Below are positions 5,021 to 8,595 of a DNA stretch of 8,595 nucleotides, piece by piece. Both the position numbers and the translations under genes were made by a program. Below the pieces are notes generated by a model, which did no database searches, had not been told where the DNA came from, and saw nothing but the letters and a program-made list of their open reading frames with translations. This DNA comes from Thermoplasmata archaeon. Lineage in GTDB: Archaea > Thermoplasmatota > Thermoplasmata > Lutacidiplasmatales > UBA184. Each line of letters begins with the position of its first letter. The stretch's first letter is position 1. The stretch lies in the NCBI GenBank assembly GCA_030039525.1, contig JASHVI010000041.1, positions 1-8,595 on the forward strand, read 5' to 3'.

Positions 5021-5030
5021 CTGATAAGAC
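5021..5030 (-). promoter_or_regulatory. Box A (TATA) for the tRNA-Gln/tRNA-Leu unit
   Basis: The minus strand reads GTCTTATCAG, with TTATC centred 28 nt before the first base of tRNA-Gln at 4997. This is the normal archaeal distance for a stable RNA gene with a short or absent 5' leader. No comparable box lies between tRNA-Gln and tRNA-Leu or between tRNA-Leu and the phosphatase. Confidence 0.6.
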
Positions 5031-5135
5031 TTGTCGGGCGAAGGACCGCCCCGGGCTCCGGCCTCGGCGCCGGGGGACCGGCTCGGGCCGACCGGGCGGC
5101 GCTACCGGCTCCGAGGCTGCCGGCCCGGACGAAGC

Positions 5136-5144
5136 GAGAAATAG
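5136..5144 (+). promoter_or_regulatory. Possible TATA-like box for the ABC transporter unit
   Basis: GAGAAATAG is the most AT-rich run between the divergent tRNA promoter and the permease. A start site 25-27 nt downstream would leave a leader of about 10 nt to a TTG at 5175 or 20 nt to the GTG at 5187. Apart from this and the tRNA box, I see nothing in 4998-5174. Confidence 0.35.
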
Positions 5145-5186
5145 CCGGCGGGGCTCGGAAACGCTGACGGCGCGTTGGGGGCGGGA

Positions 5187-6923
5187 GTGACGCGGGGCGA
5201 TCCGCGATCGCCCGGGGGGGCGACCGCCCCGGGGCTCGGGCCATGGTCCCGCTGGGCCGTCGCCGCAGGGGGCCTCGCGGTCGGGCTCCCGCTCGTCGCG
5301 ACGACGCCGCAGTTCCACGGCATCACCGGCGACTTCCCGGTCGCGGCCGTGGATCTCACGCTCTCCTTCACGCGGATGGTCCTCGCGTACGCGCTCTCGT
5401 TGGTCTTCGCGATCGTCTACGGCTACTTCGCCGCCACGCACCGGACCGGCGAGCGCGTGCTCCTCCCCATCCTCGACATCCTGCAGTCGGTCCCCATCCT
5501 CGGGTTCTTCCCGGTCGCCCTTGCGTTCTTCCTGACCCTCCACGGCCCGAGCTGGTTCGGCACCAACTTCGCGGCGATCTTCCTGATCTTCACCTCGATG
5601 TCCTGGAACATGGCCTTCGGGGTCTACGAGTCGCTCAAGTCGGTCCCGAACGACCTCCGCGAGGTCGGGGACTGCTACGGGGTCCACGGGGCGCTGCGCT
5701 GGAGGGCCCTCCTGCTCCCTGCGACGGTCAACCGGCTCGTCTACAACTCGGTGCTCTCCTGGACCGGCGGTTGGTTCTTCCTCGTCGCCGCCGAGCTCTT
5801 CAGCATCGGGAACACGAAGGTGAGCCTCCCCGGGATCGGGAGCTTCCTCGGACTCGCGGCGGAGCACGGAAACGGGAACGCGCTCGCGGCCGGGCTCATC
5901 CTGCTGATCGCGCTCATCGTCGCGATGGACCTCTTCCTGTGGCGTCCCCTCGGCCGGTACGCCGACCGGTTCCGGTACGACACGTCCCCCTCCGGGGAGG
6001 GGGAGCTCACCCCCCGCCGCGACCGGGCGGCGGGGCTCCGACGCGCCGCGCGGATCATCGTGCGCGGCGTCCGCACCGGCGTCGAGCGGGTCACGAGCCC
6101 GATCGTTCAGCCGGTGACACACTCCCTCGCGGGACGGCCGCTCAAGAACCGGCCGTGGCTCCGGTCGGCCGGGACCTACATCGCCCTAGGGAGCCTGCTC
6201 GTCATCGTCTGGCTCCTCCTCATCGAGATGGGGGTCGGCGTGATCAAGGACCTGAGCGGTCCGATCTCCCCTACCGTCGCCGGACAGATCCGCCTTCTCC
6301 CCTTTGCGGTGCTCTCCTCCCTCGGGCGGGTCACCGCGGCCTACCTGCTCTGCCTCGCCTTCTCGCTCCCGCTCGCGATCTGGCTGGTTCGGCGTCCACG
6401 GGCCTACAAGGTCGGCCTGCCCGTCGTGGAGATCGTCGCCTCGATCCCGGGAACCGCGTTCTTCCCAGTGATCGTCTTCGCCCTGGAGCCGGTCCTCGGG
6501 ATCAACCTCGTCGCGATCCTCATGCTGACCACCGGGATGGTCTGGTACCTGTTCTTCAACATCCTCTCCGGCCTCCGGGGGATCCCCCCGGACCTCGAGG
6601 AGGCGGCCCGCTCGTACGGGATGCCCCGCCGCCAGGTCTATCGGCAGCTGCTGATCCCCGCGCTCGTCCCGGCGCTCATCACCGGCTCGATCACGGCGTT
6701 CGGCGGCGGGTGGAATACGCTCATCCTCGCCGAGTACCTCGAAGGGGGCCGTTTCAGTACGCTCGGCGTCGGGCAGCTCCTGAACATCGGGCTCGCCGAG
6801 AACGGCGGCATGCCACTCTTCGTTGGCGCGCTGTTCGGACTCGTCCTCACGGTCGTCGTCCTCAACGAGCTTTTGTGGAAGCCGCTCTACCGGCGCGCCG
6901 TCGACCGGTACCGGTACGAGTAG
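5187..6923 (+). CDS. ABC transporter permease with two fused permease domains (NitT/TauT-like, anion type)
   Basis: This 578-residue membrane protein contains two copies of the binding-protein-dependent permease domain, so a single polypeptide can supply the whole channel of an ABC importer. Each half has an EAA loop that docks the ATPase: EVGDCYG near residue 159 and EEAARSYG near 471. The halves also share matching ends, LFLWRPLGRYADRFRYD (249-265) and LLWKPLYRRAVDRYRYE (562-578), which reveal internal duplication. A cytoplasmic linker of about 55 residues, rich in Arg, joins them (about 266-325). It resembles the duplicated permease of anion ABC transporters (COG4986 by recall). The substrate is unknown and no substrate-binding protein is present here. 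The start is uncertain: GTG 5187 follows a purine-rich run, and TTG 5175 is possible. The ATPase follows after 24 nt. Confidence 0.88.
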   Translation: MTRGDPRSPGGATAPGLGPWSRWAVAAGGLAVGLPLVATTPQFHGITGDFPVAAVDLTLSFTRMVLAYALSLVFAIVYGYFAATHRTGERVLLPILDILQSVPILGFFPVALAFFLTLHGPSWFGTNFAAIFLIFTSMSWNMAFGVYESLKSVPNDLREVGDCYGVHGALRWRALLLPATVNRLVYNSVLSWTGGWFFLVAAELFSIGNTKVSLPGIGSFLGLAAEHGNGNALAAGLILLIALIVAMDLFLWRPLGRYADRFRYDTSPSGEGELTPRRDRAAGLRRAARIIVRGVRTGVERVTSPIVQPVTHSLAGRPLKNRPWLRSAGTYIALGSLLVIVWLLLIEMGVGVIKDLSGPISPTVAGQIRLLPFAVLSSLGRVTAAYLLCLAFSLPLAIWLVRRPRAYKVGLPVVEIVASIPGTAFFPVIVFALEPVLGINLVAILMLTTGMVWYLFFNILSGLRGIPPDLEEAARSYGMPRRQVYRQLLIPALVPALITGSITAFGGGWNTLILAEYLEGGRFSTLGVGQLLNIGLAENGGMPLFVGALFGLVLTVVVLNELLWKPLYRRAVDRYRYE

Positions 6924-6936
6924 TCGGCCGCCTCGC

Positions 6937-6941
6937 GGAGG
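6937..6941 (+). promoter_or_regulatory. Shine-Dalgarno site GGAGG that sets a CTG start
   Basis: GGAGG lies 6 nt before CTG 6948 in the ATPase frame. The next in-frame start, GTG 6963, is 21 nt away, too far for normal pairing with 16S rRNA. It is the clearest ribosome binding site in the window and supports initiation at the CTG. Confidence 0.6.
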
Positions 6942-6947
6942 AAAGCT

Positions 6948-7751
6948 CTGGCGCTCATCGAGGTGACGGACGTCGACAAGAGCTTCGCCTCCCGCCACGG
7001 GACGATCTCGATCATGAGCGGGATCACCTTCTCCGTGGCCGACAACGACTTCCTCGCGATCGTCGGACCCTCGGGGTGCGGGAAGTCAACGCTGCTGCGC
7101 CTCATCCAAGGCCTCGACCGCCCGACCGCCGGGACGATCCGGTTCCGGGGGAAGCCGATCACCAGCGTCGCGCAGCAGATGGCGATGGTTTTCCAGAACT
7201 TCGCGCTCTTCCCGTGGCTCACGGTCAAGCAGAACGTCGCGCTGGGCCTCGAGGCGCGCGGGGCGGCCCCCGAGCGCATCGAGGCCGTCGTCGAGCGGTA
7301 CATCGGGGTCACGGGCCTCGTGGGCTTCGAGGAGGCGTACCCCCGGGAGCTCTCCGGGGGCATGCGGCAGCGGGTCGGCCTCGCCCGGGCCCTCGCCGTC
7401 GAACCCGCGGTGCTCCTCATGGACGAGCCGTTCTCCGCCCTCAACGCCCTCACCGCGGAGAGCCTGCGCGAGGAGGTCCTGCAGCTCTGGCAGGACCCGG
7501 CCCTTCCCCCCGAGGCGGTCATCCTCGTCACCCACAACATCGAGGAGGCCCTCCTCATGGCCGACCGGGTCCTCGTCCTGTCCCGCCGCCCGGGGCGGGT
7601 CCTCGCGGGGGTCCTGGTCCGCCTGCCGAGGCCCCGGGACCGAAAGTCGGCCGCCTTCTACGAGCTCACCGACTACGTCTACTCGCTCATCACGGAAGGG
7701 GGCGCGAAGCTCCCCGAAACGGCTGGCTCGGCGGCCGTCCGGCCGCCGTAG
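6948..7751 (+). CDS. ABC transporter ATP-binding protein (SsuB/TauB-like)
   Basis: This is the nucleotide-binding subunit that powers the neighbouring duplicated permease from the cytoplasmic face. All ABC motifs are present when numbered from the CTG start (267 aa): Walker A GPSGCGKST (40-48), Q-loop with Q83 in VFQNFALFPW, signature LSGGMRQR (135-142), Walker B LLMDEP (156-161) and switch histidine H196 in VTHN. The D-loop reads SALN where SALD is usual. The CTG at 6948 gives MALIEVTDVDKSF, the normal family N-terminus, and has GGAGG 6 nt upstream; GTG 6963 would cut the first strand. It lies 24 nt after the permease stop in the same operon. Family members of this type often carry a C-terminal AAA-associated domain. 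Here that domain is a separate gene at 7826. Confidence 0.92.
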   Translation: MALIEVTDVDKSFASRHGTISIMSGITFSVADNDFLAIVGPSGCGKSTLLRLIQGLDRPTAGTIRFRGKPITSVAQQMAMVFQNFALFPWLTVKQNVALGLEARGAAPERIEAVVERYIGVTGLVGFEEAYPRELSGGMRQRVGLARALAVEPAVLLMDEPFSALNALTAESLREEVLQLWQDPALPPEAVILVTHNIEEALLMADRVLVLSRRPGRVLAGVLVRLPRPRDRKSAAFYELTDYVYSLITEGGAKLPETAGSAAVRPP

Positions 7752-7780
7752 CCCCCGCGCAGCTTCGGGCGTCGTACCAA

Positions 7781-7790
7781 TCCTTAAGGT
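7781..7790 (+). promoter_or_regulatory. TATA-like box upstream of the AAA-associated domain gene
   Basis: TCCTTAAGGT contains the same CTTAA core as the aldolase and tRNA-Ala promoters and lies 30 bp after the ATPase stop. It is centred about 40 nt before GTG 7826, giving an expected leader of about 14 nt. It suggests the gene can be transcribed independently of the transporter. Confidence 0.55.
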
Positions 7791-7825
7791 GGGAGTCCCC
7801 CCTCGCCTTCTGCGTAGGACGCAAC

Positions 7826-8431
7826 GTGCCGACCGTCTATCCGAAGTGCTCCCCGACGGAGCTCCTGGGCCTCATCGTCGCCCTACGGGCCGAGGGGGGG
7901 GCGGAGGATGTGGCCCGCCTCGCCCGGGACCTCGACCTGGAGATCGACGAGATCATCCCCTCGACGGAGTTCTCCGAGACCCTCGGGCTGATCCGGATCT
8001 CGGACGGCCGGGCCTCGCTCACGGAGATCGGGGACCGGCTCGGAGCCGCCAGCATCCGGGAGCGCAAGACGATCCTGCGTGAGCAGCTGAAGCGCACGAC
8101 GCTGTTCAAGACGCTCGTCCAGGCCCTCGAGAGCAAGCCCGATCGGCGCCTGAGCGAGGGGGAGCTCAACGCCCTCGTGGAGTTCACGACGGCCCCGGCC
8201 GACGAGCTCGTCCAGAACATCATCAACTGGGGTCGGTTCACGGAACTCTTCCGGTACGACTCGGACCAGCGGCTCCTCCTGCCGGCACGCGCGCGTTCGC
8301 CCTCGAGGTCACCTCCGACCGGGGGCGCGCCTCCGGGCTCGGGAAGCGAGCCGTCTCCGGCGAGCCGCCCGACCCGCTCCGGGACCAGTTCGCGTCCTCC
8401 TTCCAATCCGCCGGTCGCGGCGCCGGCGTAG
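7826..8431 (+). CDS. Stand-alone AAA-associated C-terminal domain protein (AAA_assoc_C, PF09821-like)
   Basis: The first 150 residues match, by recall, the domain usually fused to the C-terminus of NitT/TauT-type ABC ATPases. Matching segments are TELLGLIVAL (11-20), an alpha-helical region with DLDLEIDEIIP (35-45), SLTEIGDRL (64-72), IRERKTILREQL (77-88) and the hallmark end NIINWGRFTELFRYD (131-145). Its role in the family is unclear and may be regulatory. Here it is a separate gene after the ATPase, so it probably acts in trans on that transporter. The GTG at 7826 is the only usable start between the TATA-like box and the domain. Residues 153-201 are a Pro/Ser/Arg tail with weaker G/C third-position preference, and coding signal appears to pass into another frame after about 8280, which would extend the protein to 8460. 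See the separate finding. Confidence 0.8.
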   Translation: MPTVYPKCSPTELLGLIVALRAEGGAEDVARLARDLDLEIDEIIPSTEFSETLGLIRISDGRASLTEIGDRLGAASIRERKTILREQLKRTTLFKTLVQALESKPDRRLSEGELNALVEFTTAPADELVQNIINWGRFTELFRYDSDQRLLLPARARSPSRSPPTGGAPPGSGSEPSPASRPTRSGTSSRPPSNPPVAAPA

Positions 8432-8452
8432 CGGGCTCGGTCGGCGCGGGTC

Positions 8453-8463
8453 ACCCTTAAGGT
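8453..8463 (+). promoter_or_regulatory. Box A (TATA) for tRNA-Ala
   Basis: CACCCTTAAGG has its TTAA at 8457-8460, about 29 nt before the first base of tRNA-Ala. This is the expected archaeal spacing for a tRNA. The palindromic CCTTAAGG core is the same as that before the gene at 7826. Confidence 0.6.
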
Positions 8464-8487
8464 CGTGGCGCACTCGCCGCCGTTCGT

Positions 8488-8559
8488 GGGCACGTAGATC
8501 AGCGGAAGATCGCTGCTTTCGCAAAGCAGAGGCCGGGGGTCCAAATCCCCCCGTGTCCA
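8488..8559 (+). tRNA. tRNA-Ala (anticodon CGC), no intron
   Basis: The 72-nt gene folds without interruption. Acceptor GGGCACG (8488-8494) pairs with CGTGTCC (8552-8558), including the G3-U70 wobble that marks alanine tRNAs, with discriminator A at 8559 and no encoded CCA. The D-stem is GATC/GATC. The anticodon stem is CTGCT/AGCAG with loop TTCGCAA and anticodon CGC (8520-8522), decoding GCG. T-stem GGGGG pairs with CCCCC around the loop TCCAAAT, where C replaces the usual U at position 55. A TATA-like box lies about 29 nt upstream. Nothing identifiable follows in 8560-8595. Confidence 0.95.
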
Positions 8560-8595
8560 CTTCGAACCTCGACCCCATTCCCGCGCGGCGCGCCC

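Noticed and set aside
4983..6122. A 379-codon open frame on the minus strand opposite the permease
   Set aside because: It is the antisense of a well-supported permease, is rich in Asp/Glu/Arg repeats, and runs into the tRNA-Gln gene.
5243..8431. A 1062-codon open frame on the plus strand crossing permease, ATPase and domain gene
   Set aside because: Most of it is the second frame of the permease and ATPase and is Arg/Pro-rich with no motifs. Only its last part, from GTG 7826, is a real gene.
1..8595. CRISPR array, insertion sequence or attachment site
   Set aside because: No regularly spaced direct repeats, transposase motifs or terminal inverted repeats were seen. Three tRNAs are present but no integrase gene or duplicated tRNA end.

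Overview
The window looks like a stretch of a GC-rich archaeal chromosome. Short AT-rich TATA-like boxes (cores such as CTTAA or TTATC) sit about 20-30 bp upstream of several genes, and two genes appear to be leaderless. The tRNAs lack an encoded CCA and carry bulge-helix-bulge introns. Gene content includes an archaeal class I fructose-bisphosphate aldolase, the 16S rRNA modification enzyme Tsr3, and an ABC transporter with a duplicated permease. This would fit a high-GC member of the Thermoplasmatota, but that placement is inference from general gene content and no marker gene settles it.

Layout. (1) 1-838 minus: the 5' part of a cation diffusion facilitator transporter that runs off the left edge. 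(2) 901-1533 minus: a 210-residue protein of unknown function, with a 7-bp inverted repeat just upstream. (3) 1663-2082 plus: an unrecognised 139-residue protein with a CxxCxxC cluster, read from a TATA box it may share divergently with its neighbour. (4) 2083-2289: intergenic, with a 14-bp GC hairpin and the aldolase promoter. (5) 2290-3802 plus: fructose-bisphosphate aldolase overlapping tsr3. (6) 3784-4997 minus: a probable transcription unit tRNA-Gln(CTG), tRNA-Leu(TAG), PPP-family protein phosphatase. (7) 5187-7751 plus: duplicated ABC permease and its ATPase. (8) 7826-8431 plus: a free-standing AAA-associated C-terminal domain protein with its own promoter. (9) 8488-8559 plus: an intronless tRNA-Ala(CGC).

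The most striking feature is the tRNA pair at 4716-4997. Neither gene folds as a contiguous tRNA. tRNA-Gln folds only if 34 nt are removed from the T-loop. tRNA-Leu folds only if 27 nt are removed from the D-arm and 32 nt from the T-loop. At every junction a bulge-helix-bulge or relaxed version of it can be drawn, and cutting after the second bulge nucleotide restores canonical TTCGAAT and TTCAAAT T-loops. Both T-loop introns lie at position 59/60. Such non-canonical, multiple introns are known mainly from Thermoproteota and imply a splicing endonuclease of broad specificity.

The remaining genes cover central carbon metabolism (aldolase), ribosome maturation (Tsr3), metal transport and anion-type ABC transport. 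No mobile element, CRISPR array or phage gene is visible.
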